Source of the DNA: Larix sibirica
Lineage: Eukaryota; Streptophyta; Pinopsida; Pinales; Pinaceae
Direction of reading: 5' to 3'
Assembly: GCA_004151065.3 (NCBI GenBank)
Contig: NWUY0304533328.1
Location: forward strand, 1 to 51,939
Length of the DNA stretch: 51,939 nt
Position numbers and translations under genes: made by a program. The first letter of the stretch is position 1. Each line of letters opens with the position of its first letter. Of the stretch, positions 10,860 to 22,464 are shown one piece after another. The notes below the pieces were generated by a model. It ran no database searches. It was not told where the DNA came from and was given only the letters and a program-made list of their open reading frames with translations.

Positions 10860-11350
10860 GATCTTATTTAGAACCCGCCTTTTGGTTTATCCTTCTTGGA
10901 AAACCCACCTTACCTTTTGGTTTATATCAATCGAGTTCTTCTTTATCTTTATATATCTTATGACATTGGAAGGGCTTGCGGTGGACACTTAGACCATTCA
11001 TATTACCTCAGCCTACTGGAGGAATGTCAGTGGGACAGGAAAAGAGGAACAACCAGTTGTCTTTATTACCCTTTATATACCGGCTCACTTACCTGAACTT
11101 AGAGCATTGGACGGGCTTCCAAACTAACCACACTTGCTTCATGAATGCTTAGGAGGTACGGCACTATTGCTATCGTTCGGGCCAGGCTTCGGGATCACCC
11201 TTTTGGATCTTCTTTTTTATATGGTAATATTGACCACCTGCACTCTTTCCTTCATGGAAAGGGAGTGGGGCCGGGGAACAGATGATATCGTGCATATATA
11301 CGTTTCACTTTGCCTAAGTAATATGAAAATGCAATCTTAGAGCATATGGA
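10860..11350 (+). repeat. Copies of the CTTCATGAATGC repeat family
   Basis: At 11137-11160 the family core occurs almost intact. It is preceded by the phrase ACCTGAACTTAGA...GACGGG (11092-11116) that also precedes copies at 48112-48135. A weaker unit precedes it at 10985-11080 (TTAGACCATTC...GGAGGAATG...AACAACC). Frames 10896-11096 and 11134-11340 lie across these units and are not taken as genes. See the arrays at 41930-44012 and 47560-49200. Confidence 0.55.
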
Positions 11351-11631
11351 AACATACAAATTGTATTGGTTAGTAGGGCTATAGTAGTACAGCTTGGAAG
11401 CTAATAGGTTTCCTATTTGGATTTATCCAAAGGCGTTTGGCAAAGGCTTTGGGGATCAACCGGAACAACTTATTGGGCACCACACCGGAATCTTTTTTCA
11501 TATAAAAGCGAGGTTCGAGAGAAGTGACCTTACCTTTTATTAATAAACTTCTATTATTGGTATTTGAATCACCTAAACTTCTGTAGAATATATCTGCAAG
11601 GGGACTCCTTCGAAGCCTTATTCCTATCTAT

Positions 11632-11934
11632 GTGGTTTCTACTATTCTTTTCGCCCCACCCTTCCCGACACACTGGGATGCCTGCCCACACTCCGGTGCC
11701 TTCATATGGGGAATCTTATCACTGCGTGCCTCCTTCTTAATAGATAGGATTTTTATCTTCCCCTTCCTTAGGATTATAGTTCAGAGACTCTCATTTTTTT
11801 GTTTTTTATTGAGGACGGGACCTTTTATTCTTAATTTACTTCAATTCTTTGTTTTCTTGATCGACGATCCACCGAACCAACCTTCATTGATGCTGCAGGA
11901 AAGGGGAATGAAACAGGTAAAGCTTTTTTGGTAA
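11632..11934 (+). CDS. Unrecognised hydrophobic 100-codon frame
   Basis: I cannot assign this frame. Residues 20-35 and 38-80 are rich in Phe, Leu and Ile, including IDRIFIFPFLRI and RLSFFCFLLRTG, so two membrane segments are plausible. The tail (residues 82-100) is polar. Mitochondrial membrane proteins look like this, but so does any T-rich strand read in frame: this stretch is T-rich, which alone biases codons to Phe and Leu. No homologous family could be named, and the ATG is only the first in frame. Confidence 0.18.
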   Translation: MVSTILFAPPFPTHWDACPHSGAFIWGILSLRASFLIDRIFIFPFLRIIVQRLSFFCFLLRTGPFILNLLQFFVFLIDDPPNQPSLMLQERGMKQVKLFW

Positions 11935-13629
11935 AGGCGCGGCTGTTAGGCTGCCTGCTCTCTTTACTTATATTATAGGGGGAGGGGGAAATAGCCTTGG
12001 GGAATCAGACTTGGGAATATACCTTTGAAACTGCCTTACACTCTTCCTTCTTTGGAAGAACCTTCTTACTTTGGTTCTTACTGGGGTAAAGGAGTACCCA
12101 CGTTCAGGTCTGATGTGGCTGGCAGAATGGGGACATAATGCGAACAGAATGCGGAAAGGTACGGCACAAGCCATGCATTATATACGTGCATATCCACGTA
12201 CACAATAAGCTAAGCACAACCTCACCAGGTGTCGATGCATTCTTGTCTGTTTGTGGACCAATATGGATGTCTTCCTTTCTGTTTTGGAGATGTCTTTTCT
12301 TTGCAGCCTGAGCCTATAGTCTGGAACCTATAGTAATCAAACCTGTATATTATGCGCTACAAGGTCAGTCCTTTGCAATTGATACTCAGTTACCAGTAAG
12401 TGCCCAGGAGGTTGTAAGCGATCACCAACCAGCTTTAGATCCTCCCCGTGCACAGAAGGCGTTCGTACCAAGATTCCGCGACCTATAGTTTGTGACCTAT
12501 AGCCAACATATACCCTCCTACCTGCCCGCATGACACTGAACGATACAGAACCCTCGTTCTTTACCTAGATCGGACTACATAAATAAAGCATTACTTATAA
12601 TGCACCTAAGGAGGATAATTGGCGGATAACACATCTTTCAAAGATGGTTATCACGGACGGAATACATATAAAAATCTTGCGATAGGAGGGCTTTAGCTAA
12701 TGGTGGTTTAATTATTAATAACGGTTGTACTTCCATACCCATCACTTGAAAGACGTAGAGCTAGAAAAGAAAGAGCTAATTCTCAAGAATAAATCACATA
12801 TTAAAATATATATAATACAGGAGCCGCTTACAAGGCAAATCCCCCTTGGACCCCTTTACAAGGAATGATCGATAACACCTTGCCCCTTTAATAACCTATG
12901 CTATCGCTTGCACTCCTTGAACCTGCTTTAACATTAATAAGCGTTCCCAGGATAAAATAGAAAAACGTGTGTAGATGGGGTGTTTCATATAAGAAAATCC
13001 ATCGTGGGGCTGGTTCGATAGGTAATTTCTAGGCGGTCTCTTTCGTGCATTTCTAAATAGGCAAGTTAATGGCTGAGAGCCTCTAAGGTTCTTCCATTTA
13101 ATCCATCCCTCGATCCTATTGTTCCTGGCTTAAGCAATTTAGAAGGGCAGGAAGGATAACAAGTCTGTGAAGCCTGGAAGCCCGGTTCAGTGCGTACTTA
13201 AGAAGGGAAGGAAGCCTGATAAAGTAAGTGCTACCTTAAGGGATGGATGCCCGGAAAAGTAAGTGCTTAAGGGGTGGATGTATTGATGGACGGAAGCCTG
13301 GAAGGCAAGGTTAAGGACAGACAGCTGATTTCACAGATGGCTTACTTGCTTGCTTGCTTGCTGGATGGATGGAGGGAAGGAGGAAAGACAGATTGGCGAA
13401 CCCTATTAAAAAAAATGAATGTATGGCAGACAGGGCAGGCTAATTACCCATTAAGATGCAGAATGAAAGCTAGCCTGGTTGGTATCGGTTGGTGTCCTGC
13501 GGAACCGCCCGGAAGAAGACCACAGTGAACAGACAGAACCCGCCGAATACAGATAAACGATTTATTAAATGATTTAGGCACGGAATGATTGATTAACATA
13601 TTTAGGAATTTGAATTTAATACTTTGTAA
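11935..13629. other. Spacer with small repeats
   Basis: No gene recognised. Positions 12309-12510 hold variants of ACCTATAGTNTG three or more times. Positions 13140-13400 are rich in GGAAGG, GGATGG and TTGC repeats (microsatellite-like). The phrase GAAACTGCCTTACACTCTTCC at 12027-12047 recurs, with changes, near 51147 (GAAACTGCCTTACGCTCTG). Confidence 0.45.
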
Positions 13630-13962
13630 CTAAGATAGATAGAGAGACCTCTCCTCGCCTTCAGGCCACAGCTGGGGGTTCAGAGTAGGCTTAACCAGCC
13701 TCCAGGCCCACCAAAATATCAGAGTAAGAGATAGATTGAGGGGCGAGGTTACGAGCCACTCGACCAACGGGATAGGGTCCTTCCTCAAACCAATCATCCA
13801 ATCAAGTCTATAGGGCAAACCTAACCAATCCATGCAGAGGTGGGGTTCAGGTCGAGCCTCAGGTTCCTCAACAGAACTGTGGTGATGGACTGATGCAGAC
13901 TCGGAAAGAAGCGGTCGGTGGAACCACCCTCGGAAGCAGTTCCTTATATTGGATCCTATCAT
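13630..13962 (-). other. Unrecognised 110-codon frame, part of a repeat pair
   Basis: I do not recognise the product. The frame has a Trp-rich middle (residues 42-56, MDWLGLPYRLDWMIG) and KDPIPLVEWLV near residue 61. The DNA at 13740-13766 resembles 47-75 at the window start (GGGGCGAGG..., then GAGCC.CTCGACC). That supports a dispersed repeat, perhaps from a transposon of unknown type, rather than a resident gene. Confidence 0.25.
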
Positions 13963-14265
13963 AAGGGTGTATTTTATTTGGGCAATTTTGAGAAGGGGTT
14001 CGACAAGGATTTACCGGTCGCAAAAGACTCTGTTCTGGATCCGGGGTAATCTTCCGCTACGAAGGATGTGATGTCATTAAGTTTGAAAATCAATCTCTTA
14101 TTTTAAGTGGTCAGATTATCCTGCCAGTTGTTTGGGGTGGAATAATAAGGTGAGAGGTTCTTATTTTGGTTTAGATTTTTACGAAAGGCTTGCTTGACCA
14201 AAGGGAGAGCAAGGGGAGGAGGGGGCGAAAAAATGACGTATAGAAGACTCACTCATTAGGCTCGG

Positions 14266-14300
14266 CTTCCCCGCTTACTTATAAAGTGTGGGAGCATAAA
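14266..14300 (+). repeat. CCCCGCTTACT repeat, copy a
   Basis: CCCCGCTTACTTATAAAGTG, continuing TGGGAGCA, recurs at 30316-30345 with two changes (CTCC for TTAT). About 28 bases are shared. Confidence 0.7.
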
Positions 14301-14984
14301 CTGAACTTGTCCTTAAGCCCACCGGTGCTTGCTCCCCAACTCGGTCGGGTGCCCGGGCCTTTTAAATAGGTTCAGTACCAGGCACTACTTTATATATGGT
14401 GAACTATCTATCACTTGGTTGGGATGATTCATCGGGAAAAAACGCTAACTCCCTCAATACTGGATGGTCATCCAAGGAAGGTTAATCCCCGTTCCCTATA
14501 GTGGGAACCAAATACATTTGGCATCCATGGTTCATACAGTGCTTAAGCTGCATTGCAGATATGAACGGGATATCAGTTACCCCAATTCCTTGGACTACTT
14601 ATGGCTATAGTACTCAGGGTAGTTGTACGGGAATTGGGTGGGATCAAAACAATGGACAAGGTGAACGTCTCCATGGCGATATACTATAGTAATAGGTTTT
14701 ATAGTAGGTCCACCTGCTCTTAGGTCTGCAGATTAGGTTTACTAGGTATATATTCTCCTATTTGAAAAGGGAGAGGAGAAAATGGATTATTTTCAAGTCC
14801 AAAGGCATAGGTTACTAAGGCAAGGGTAATAAGGGTAGGTCATAAAGGTTCTAGTTTCATTCGATAGAAAATCCATCTGTGGTACAGGCCTATAAATGGA
14901 AAAGGTAAACGTGTATATATGCGAGTTTGGTCGAGCATACTCAATCACTAACGGACCTAACGGACCTTCTCATAGTGCTGCCCT
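14301..14984. other. Spacer, no gene seen
   Basis: The frame 14501-14689 is not recognised. The phrase ACAATGGACAAGG at about 14651, followed by ACGTCTC.ATGGCGATAT, recurs at 18666-18702, so part of it is repeat sequence. Confidence 0.4.
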
Positions 14985-15240
14985 TATTTGGTTGAAAAAC
15001 CTCATGGTGATGCCCCTCTATAATAGTGGTGCTGCACCTAGCGGTTTCGGTTGAACCTCATCACCTCTCGGTAGTGGGAACATACTAATATACCCTATTG
15101 GTAGTGTAATCGTACCATCATATCGATAGTGTAACCTCGTTCGTGTACTACCCCTACCCAATTGGTTGAACCTCATCATCCATCTGTGTTCCGTACTAGA
15201 GTGTGTAGGAACCAGTTCCGTACATATAGTAGTGGGTAAA
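14985..15240 (+). repeat. Degenerate array of GGTTGAACCTCATC and GGTAGTGTAA phrases
   Basis: GGTTGAACCTCATC occurs at about 15049 and 15164, with a variant GGTTGAAAAACCTCATGG at 14990. Between them lie four variants of GGTAGTG.AA (15071, 15103, 15126 and neighbours). This looks like an old tandem array with period near 115 plus a shorter internal one. Confidence 0.55.
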
Positions 15241-18200
15241 GCAGTATTGAAGGAATAGTAATTTCATTCCCATAATATTATATATATATATAATGAAAAT
15301 AATGGATGTGTAATGAATGTCTAATTCAGGTTGAGATGGGGTAACTTATCTTATCCTTCCTATGGACTATCTTCCTATCGACAAGGTTTCATAAACCCCG
15401 TCTTTTTAGCAGCTTTCCATTAAGTATTATTCGGGTGGAGTGGATAGAAATGGACCCAAAAGTTGGGTTTTGGCGGAATTCCCATAATTTGACAGCTTCT
15501 CGTTTTCCCTTTCTTTTTTACATGTCTGTATGACCATGACTTCTCCAATGGTTCATAACTATGTTATATTTATTTAGATCTAGAATGAGGCCTCGTAGAG
15601 TCCCAGATTCAAATTATATAAATATAAAAAGTAGAGTCGGTAGATTCTCTTAGCCCAGCAGCTCTGGCATTGGCACCACCTGGCTTAGTAGATCTCCATC
15701 CACCACCAGTAGAGTAAGCAGAGTCTCTGAAAGAAGTAGTTATTATTTCTTCTTAAACTTATGTATGCATTATATATAGTTTCTATTTATTGTTTATTAA
15801 AAGACAAGTGAAATTTATCTCTGCAAGTATAATATATGATGCAAATAAGACCCTACAGATACATAAAGAAAGGGAACTAAGCCCTATGATTAGTCTTAGT
15901 CCTAGCACTTACAGCCCTAAGGTCTTGCCGTATGGACTAGTCTAGTCCAGTAGTAGTTACATGGACTGCCTTAGTCCCTACTAGCCTTAGCCCTCTGGAC
16001 TATATAGATTACAAATTATTCTGCAAGGACGTGTATTGATGCGCGTGTCGAACGAAGGAGTAAGGTAGAAACAATAGAAACTTTTTTTCAAAATTGTAAT
16101 GGATTATGACTCCCGGCAATAAATGAGGGATAGGCAAGTTGCAATAAAGTAAAGCAATAACTAGCTGCTGCTATGGGCTATGGCGAAATCGACTGGTGGG
16201 TCGACTCTTGACCGTACGTGTACCGGCAGGTGTTGTTAACTTTGCTCTTTTCCAGGGAGGGGTTTTATACTCTCCACAGAAGAACTTCTTTTTTTTCTAT
16301 AACCATGCATGGTACGAACTGGTAGCTATGAGATCTGCTAGTTGTGGTTGACTTTCCCCCCCCTATGAATCTCAGCAAGTTGTCAACATAATTTTATGCA
16401 AGTATAAAAACCAGTAGATTATTATCTCCGTTTATTTAGGTTGATTTAGTTTTGGTATATATATTACCTGTCAGAATGAGATTGTAACTAAGGAACAATG
16501 CCAAATGATAAGGACCCAGAAGGGCCGAGGTACGAAGGCAAAGTTTTGGCAAATCCGTCCCAACACGAAACAACAAACGGAGGAGAACTCTGTGGAGTAA
16601 GCTCTGGTTAAACGGTTTTTGATTCGAGTAGAACAACATAGATATGCAATAAATAAGCTCACCACTAACTCTCCATTTATTGAGTTCAGGTTCCCAGGTA
16701 GGTGCAGGGAGTAGGATCTATTGCAGGATCTCTGGCTGCTGATTGAACGATTTTCAATATAGTAAAAAACTTATAGATGAGATGCGTGCATCATGTATAA
16801 TAGTTCCTTCCTTTTGGTTGGTGTTGTGTTGATTAGGACAATTACAACGACCCCTCAAATGAGTCCAGGTTATAACGTATATATGCATTCTCGTATTAGA
16901 CCTTCACTGAACCCCTGCCTATTATCTGTATGTAACCACCACACTTGGACATCCTTCTATGATAGAAACGACACGAGACCCTCCCTATTCATAAAAGCGA
17001 GGAGAGAGAGGCGGCATACCAACAAGACCCCAGCAGGGAGGAGGAAACTGCTTGGGCCCTCAACACTGGCTTGCAGAGATAGTAAAGGTCTCACTATGCG
17101 CTCCTGCCCCCATATGATATGGACGGGGATTGGATCGCTTTAACTCACACACTACTTCTTTATTTGCTCTGCAGGGCTTCCCGCGATGGATTGTTGGTTA
17201 CCTTCCCTTCTTTATATGGCGTGCGTGGACCATACCTTATTGGAAGTGTGTTTTTACCTGAAGCCCCAGTAGGAGGAAACTGCCTACCTTCCTGGAATGA
17301 GGGATATGTAACTTAGCCTCCTCAATGGGAACGAAGAAGGTGTGTTCAATTTAGAATCCAAATTTCATAGCAATGCATTTTTCCTCTATTTATCTACATT
17401 GTATATGAACACGTATCTATGCCAACATCATATAGTAAATAAGCTAGTTAAAGCAGCTGGGGATCCTAGTGTAGTATCCAATACCAGGAGCCCATTAGTC
17501 ATAGGCCTCATAGCAGTTAGTAGATATGCGACTCAAAGTGGTGTAAACATGATAGCAACATCATAGGTAATATAAATAGGTATGATTTATCTGGTTTTGG
17601 ATTAAGTATTGCTTGCAGGGAGGATTATATTGCAAACTCAAAGAAAGTTCGACTTATTCCTCTTTCTGTGGTCGGTCGGGGTCGGTGGGGAGTGAAGCAA
17701 TTCAAATTATTACAATAGCAAGGGCGTAGAGATGCGATCTCAGCAGAAGCAATGAATTGAAACGCACTGAAGCCAGTATATACTACTTCCACTAGGGAAA
17801 CCTCTGGTGGATAAATTCTATCTTCAACTTATACTGACAACAATAATGAATTTCAACTTGGTGGGAGTTCACCTATTATATGCAAATGCCCCATATATCC
17901 AATCAGGAACTACATATACAGTGCTAAGGCTTGTCTAGATAATATAGGAGGAAGATAGAACATGGACAATTGAAACGTATTCATGCGAGCTCATATTTAA
18001 GCTAGGACATATATATATGATATATTATATATATCAATGCAAGTCCCAGTAAAAGACAAGTGAGGGGGGTATATTAATAATAAATGTTTTTGGAACAACC
18101 TATCTACTCTTCTGCTAAAGCCAAAGCGGAATACTCACAGTTATCCGCCCATTTATTGAAAACAGTTTCTACATTGGAGAGCTGGATGTGCACATTATTA

Positions 18201-18870
18201 AACCATGGAGAGCGAGACCCGGAGACCTCTTTATTCTTTCTTCGGGGAAAGGTGAAATATCTCAATGTGATTCTTCCTAGTTGTGGTATTTAGTGAGGTG
18301 CTAAGGATAAACTACCTATGAAAATGTCAAGTTTCAACGCTCATATGTGAAAACGTAGGAACGCATGTCCTATTGTGGCTGTGCGCTTTGCTGTATCGTA
18401 ATGCAACCCTGTGCAATGCCCCGTGGGGCTGCTGCTATGTAAGTTGCTTGCTGGGCCCTTCTATATATCATAAGACTAAATAGAGATCCTACAAATTATA
18501 TGGAATTGTGTAAAATGACAAGTTAAACGTAATTTTTCGGGATTATTTATGATAACATTTGTTTACCATAACCACTTGGATATGGATTTTTTACATATGT
18601 AGTTTTGTTTCTCTTAGGACACGAGTTAAATGACTATATTATGCTAGTGTTATTTCTTTTTGTGACAATGGACAAACAAGGACGTCTCAATGGCGATATC
18701 GCGTATATTAGCATGTAGAGACCACTGGACATGGAATACCAGCAGTGGGTCCATCATATCCATTGGGGAAGCGATAAGGCCTTTACTAATGGAATACTAC
18801 AGACAGTGGCTATATGAACCATTCCTCATACTATATTTTAAGCTGAGTCCACGCGCAAGTTCAACGAGTC
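15241..18870. other. Long spacer, no recognised gene
   Basis: I see no gene here. Notable contents are TA dinucleotide runs (15281-15294 and the near-palindromic tract 18007-18036), a stretch at 15893-16010 built of AGTCC, CTTAGTCC and TGGACTA phrases (similar in style to 37700-37860), and unrecognised frames at 16793-17143, 17342-17566, 18084-18293 and 18690-18938. None shows a domain I can name. Confidence 0.4.
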
Positions 18871-18922
18871 TACAAAGTACACGTCACCAAGTACACGTCA
18901 CCAAGTACACGTGCACTTTGTA
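18871..18922 (+). repeat. 14-base tandem repeat inside an inverted repeat
   Basis: AAGTACACGTCACC starts at 18875, 18889 and, cut short, 18903. The outer arms TACAAAGTACACG (18871-18883) and CGTGCACTTTGTA (18910-18922) are inverted complements at 12 of 13 positions. A hairpin could form with a tandem-repeat loop. Its role is unknown. Confidence 0.75.
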
Positions 18923-20639
18923 CACCCGGTATGTGTAAGGAACCTGCCAACAAGTCCACCAAGTGAGTGGGTTTAGCCACCATCCGTGAGAGGATAGTGT
19001 GACTTTGCACTTGGCAAAATAAAATGAAATGGAAGTGGAAACGGATGGCTTGCTTTTCTATAATTGTAACCCCGGGAAAAGGAGGGGTTTACAGAATGAT
19101 TTACCCCCGCTACCCTATAGAGCCACCATACCTGAAAGATGGTTTCCCCATACCCCTCACTTACCGCTACGGGAACATTGGAATGTTCCTACCTGGACTA
19201 GATGGAAGGAATGACGATGCGTTACATACATTAATTCACTATTTGAAGATCATATGCCATTCATAGCCAGACATAGACTGATATGACTTACTATGTCTGG
19301 CCTAGTCATACATACCCAAGCTTTGCCGGAAGGTCATAGCTTATAGTCGCTAGTCAATCCAGGAAAGAGTCATAGTCAACGCTAGGTTGTCGATCCGATA
19401 GGATAGTACAGTTTGCAGTATTAGCAGCTCTGCATGAACCTATAGTCACATGGTAGAAGCTCTTGTCACGTAGAAGCTATAGGAGGAAGTGCATGAAGTA
19501 CGGGGTCGGCCGTGCATTAATGATGCCTTTTTTAAAATGCATTAAGTTATAGGAAGTATGCTGCTAGTCATCGTTTCAATAGCCGATCTCATTGGAAGTA
19601 AGTCACTAGTTGTCGCCAATTGTAAATACAAGTTTATGTACCAAGTTGCTTTATAGACTTTCACCCTGCCGGACTAGTGATGCCAGGGGTTGGACGAAAG
19701 GACACCTAGTTAACACAAACAATGAAAGAACGATCGCGTATATATGAGAGTATCCAAGCCATATATTCTCTCTTATTTTTATTCTATCAGGTCTGACATG
19801 AAGGGTCACCTCTCTTGATGGCTGTGGTTCAGTGTAACACCTTTCTCGCTCGGGAGCTGCAATAATGCCATTTGTCCTGAAAGTAAAAGATTACTTCAAA
19901 AAAGGGTATCTATATATAAGAATGCAGGAAAGCGCGGGTAATTGATGTTAGAATGGGAGAATGGGAGAATGCGGAATGCATTAATGGGAGAATGTCGGGA
20001 TGCGGGCGGAGTGCGGTAATGCTAGAATGCGGGAATGGGGGAAGCGTACAGAGAGCAGAAAGCGTACAGAAAGCGTACGGAATGCGAACTGAAGCAGACT
20101 GAAGCGGATTGACCGGAATGCGGGAATGCGGATTGAACTGAACGACTATGGGAACTTACTGAATACAACTCTGGGGAACTTACTGATCCTTACTTCTCTC
20201 TGGTGGTCAGTTCAGAAGATTGTGCGCTAATTTCACATGTGGGTTCCGTTAAGTCATAGAGATAAACTTCTGTAAATGCAGCAGATATTACGTAATAAAA
20301 GATCCAATTGAGTACCCGCGATGAAAACCCGCCTTGGACCTGCTAAAAAAATAGATTAATTGAAATAAAAATAGTGAATAAGAAGGAGCGAGGTACGTTA
20401 AGTGAACCACCCTAACTTTACGTTCGTTAAACACTTCGTTTCAAGTAATAAAGCAAGCATAATTACATATATAATGATACAAGCATAATTACCTATATAA
20501 TGATATATCTCTTTGTATTCAATATTATTCTATTTTTGTGAAATACGAATTTTCAAGTTGATTTGACCCGTCCGTATCGTTGGTCATTCTTTATATATGT
20601 AATAACACTATTTAAGAATTGAGAAAAGAATTTATCCCA
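18923..20639. other. Spacer with short repeats upstream of gypsy remnant
   Basis: No gene recognised. Contents: variants of GGGAGAATG/GAATGCGG many times at 19950-20135; an R3-like stretch at 20280-20400 (AAGATCCAATTGAGTACCCG); AAGCATAATTAC(A/C)TATATAATGATA repeated twice with period 26 at 20455-20506; and a block at 20392-20425 whose reverse complement resembles 44889-44930. Confidence 0.45.
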
Positions 20640-20804
20640 CATGAAACAGATACGATATAAGTTTACTCAAATCATTCAGGATGAAATTGAGAAGCTACTG
20701 CAAGCCGGGTACATCTGCCCTATCTCTAACAGCCGATGGGTATAACCTTTAGCAGCGGTGGTCCCAATAATGGAAAATGGAGGGTATGCGTGGATTACCG
20801 CTGA

Positions 20805-21056
20805 TTGAATCAAGCCACAAAGAGAGACCACTTTCCTCTTCCTTTCATGGATCAAGTGCTTTACAAGTTGGCTGGAAAGAAATACTATGGCTTCCTGGAT
20901 GGGTTCTCGGGGTACAACCAAATCCAGATCGCCGAAGAACACCAGGAGCTTACCACGTTTACCTGTGCAGCAGGTACATATGCTTATCAAGTACTTACTT
21001 TTGGACTTTGTAACGCTCCAGCTACATTCCAAAGAGCAGTCCTGAGTATTTTCTAA
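20805..21056 (+). pseudogene. Gypsy reverse transcriptase palm fragment
   Basis: The longest frame of the element (83 codons). It holds RT motif A (FLDGFSGY, catalytic aspartate kept), the TTFTCAAGTYAY strand and the FGLCNAPATFQRA helix typical of plant Ty3/gypsy RT. It ends at a TAA shortly before the FMDD box. The ATG is internal to the domain, so this is not a gene start. Confidence 0.85.
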
Positions 21057-21300
21057 GATTACATTCATGATTTTATGACTGTGTTTATGGATGACTTCGG
21101 TGTGTGTGGTGATGAGTTTGCTGAAACCTTAGGATAGACGCTAACACGATGTGAAGCCTACGGACTAAAGCTGAGCCCAGAAAAGTGTTATTTTAAGGTT
21201 AGTTAAGGCATTGTCCTAGGAAATCGGGTTAGTAAAGATGGTTTCACTGTGGATACGACCAGGGGTATCCGTGATTAAATAGTGACCAACTCCTAAGGAT

Positions 21301-21905
21301 TTGAAGAGCCTTAGGAGCTTATTAAGCCAAGTCGGTTTCTACCGACGATTCATCGAATCATTTGGTACGGTAGCAGCTCCCCTATATATTCTTTTGGCGA
21401 AAGATGCAGAATGGGGATGGGGTGCGAGCCAAGACGAGTCTTTTGGTAGGCTGAAAACAAGCCTCATGGCAGCTCCAATATTAGAGGGACAAATTTGGGG
21501 CTTCCTTTCTTTTTTAGGTACACACGAATGCATCTGGGCATGCACTCGGAGCTGTCCGTGGGCAAAAGAATAAAAAAGATGGCAGGAAGTAAGCCATCTA
21601 TTTCGCCAGCCGAAAGCTCACACCGGCTGAGACACGATACACGGTAACAGAGCAATAATTTATAGCAGTGGTTTTTGCTCTCAATAAGTTTATACACCAC
21701 CTTTGTTGGCTACCAAAGCTTTATCCACACCGATCACGCAGCTATAAAGTACCTAGTGAACAAGCCCTCCAGTAAAATGAGGATTACACAGTGGGTTTTG
21801 TTATTGCAAGAGTTTTACTTGCAATTCCTTGATAGACCTGGCAAACAAAATGTGATGGCAAATAACCTTAGCCGATTAGAAGAGCCTCCACCGGCCGAAT
21901 GTTAG
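21301..21905 (+). pseudogene. Gypsy RNase H region, two frames
   Basis: Frame 21301-21573 holds the connection VGFYRRFIESFGTVAAPLY, then LLAKDAEWGW and LKTSLMAAPIL. Frame 21675-21905 holds GYQSFIHTDHAAIKYLVNKP, WVLLLQEFYLQFLDRPGKQN and NNLSRLEEPPPAE. Between them the frame reads YFASRKLTPAETRYTV with a stop before the next catalytic part. The HTDHAA aspartate of RNase H is present; the first catalytic segment is shifted out of frame near 21520. Confidence 0.82.
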
Positions 21906-22214
21906 CTCGATCAGTTTCCTGATGAGCATCTTTTTGACTTCACAGTTTGCCATCCTTGGTTTGCGGACATAGCAAACTACTTGGTGTCCGGCAAGACTCC
22001 TGAGGAGTATCCTGATCATATGAGACACAGATTGGCTCAGGAAAGCATGCCATACACATGGATAGATGGCAATCTGTACAAACTCGAGGTGGATGATCTG
22101 CTAAAAAGGTGTGTCACTGAAGAATAAGTCCCAGCCTGCTAGAAGCTTCTCATAGTTAGACTGGGACAGGACATAACGGTGCAAAGAGGAAAATAATTAA
22201 GATAGTGAGAGCTG

Positions 22215-22460
22215 GGTACTACTGGCCCAACCAGGAAAGAATCACTCGTAGCTGGTAAGTCATTCTTGCCTAATGACTGGCCTAATAATACCGACCTAAT
22301 GCATCTCTGTGGCTTGGCTGAAAATAAGAAATCGTTATTAGCCAGAACCAGGACCAATCGTGCCATCGTTAGCTGGACGAAAAGAATCACTCGTTAGTCC
22401 TAGTTTCTTCTACCGGATGGAAATACTCACTCGGGTGCCAAGAATCACTCGTATGCTCCT
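22215..22460 (+). repeat. AAGAATCACTCGT repeated three times
   Basis: AAGAATCACTCGT occurs at about 22220, 22381 and 22440, with a fourth relative (AATACTCACTCGG) at 22422. The first lies just past the integrase fragment. Spacing is irregular (161 then 59). It could mark the worn end of the gypsy element or an unrelated array. Confidence 0.6.
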
Positions 22461-22464
22461 GGGT

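Larger units (their letters stand above)
20640..22240 (+). mobile_element. Ty3/gypsy RT-RNase H-integrase N-terminal remnant
   Basis: Colinear frames give, in order: the pre-RT segment DEIEKLLQAGYICPISNS (20682-20740); the RT palm (20805-21056 with FLDGFSGYNQIQIA and GLCNAPATFQRAVLSIF); the catalytic box FMDD at 21084-21095; the RT end (LKLSPEKCYFKV, 21167-21200); the RT-RNase H link (FYRRFIESFGTVAAPLY); RNase H (21600-21905); a post-RNase H segment (HPWFADIANYLVSGKTPEEY, to 22125); and the integrase zinc-domain start RAGYYWPNQ at 22206-22232. Stops and frameshifts break it at about ten places. The catalytic box is intact, so decay is by frame damage rather than active-site loss. No LTR was found on either side. 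Confidence 0.88.

Noticed and set aside
11632-11934. Hydrophobic frame as a cytochrome or transport subunit
   Set aside because: No motif of any mitochondrial membrane protein could be named, and T-rich DNA alone gives Phe/Leu-rich frames. Kept as unrecognised.
15281-15294. TA run as an origin or promoter
   Set aside because: Plain dinucleotide repeat, and several similar runs occur in the window (18007, 28428, 30796).
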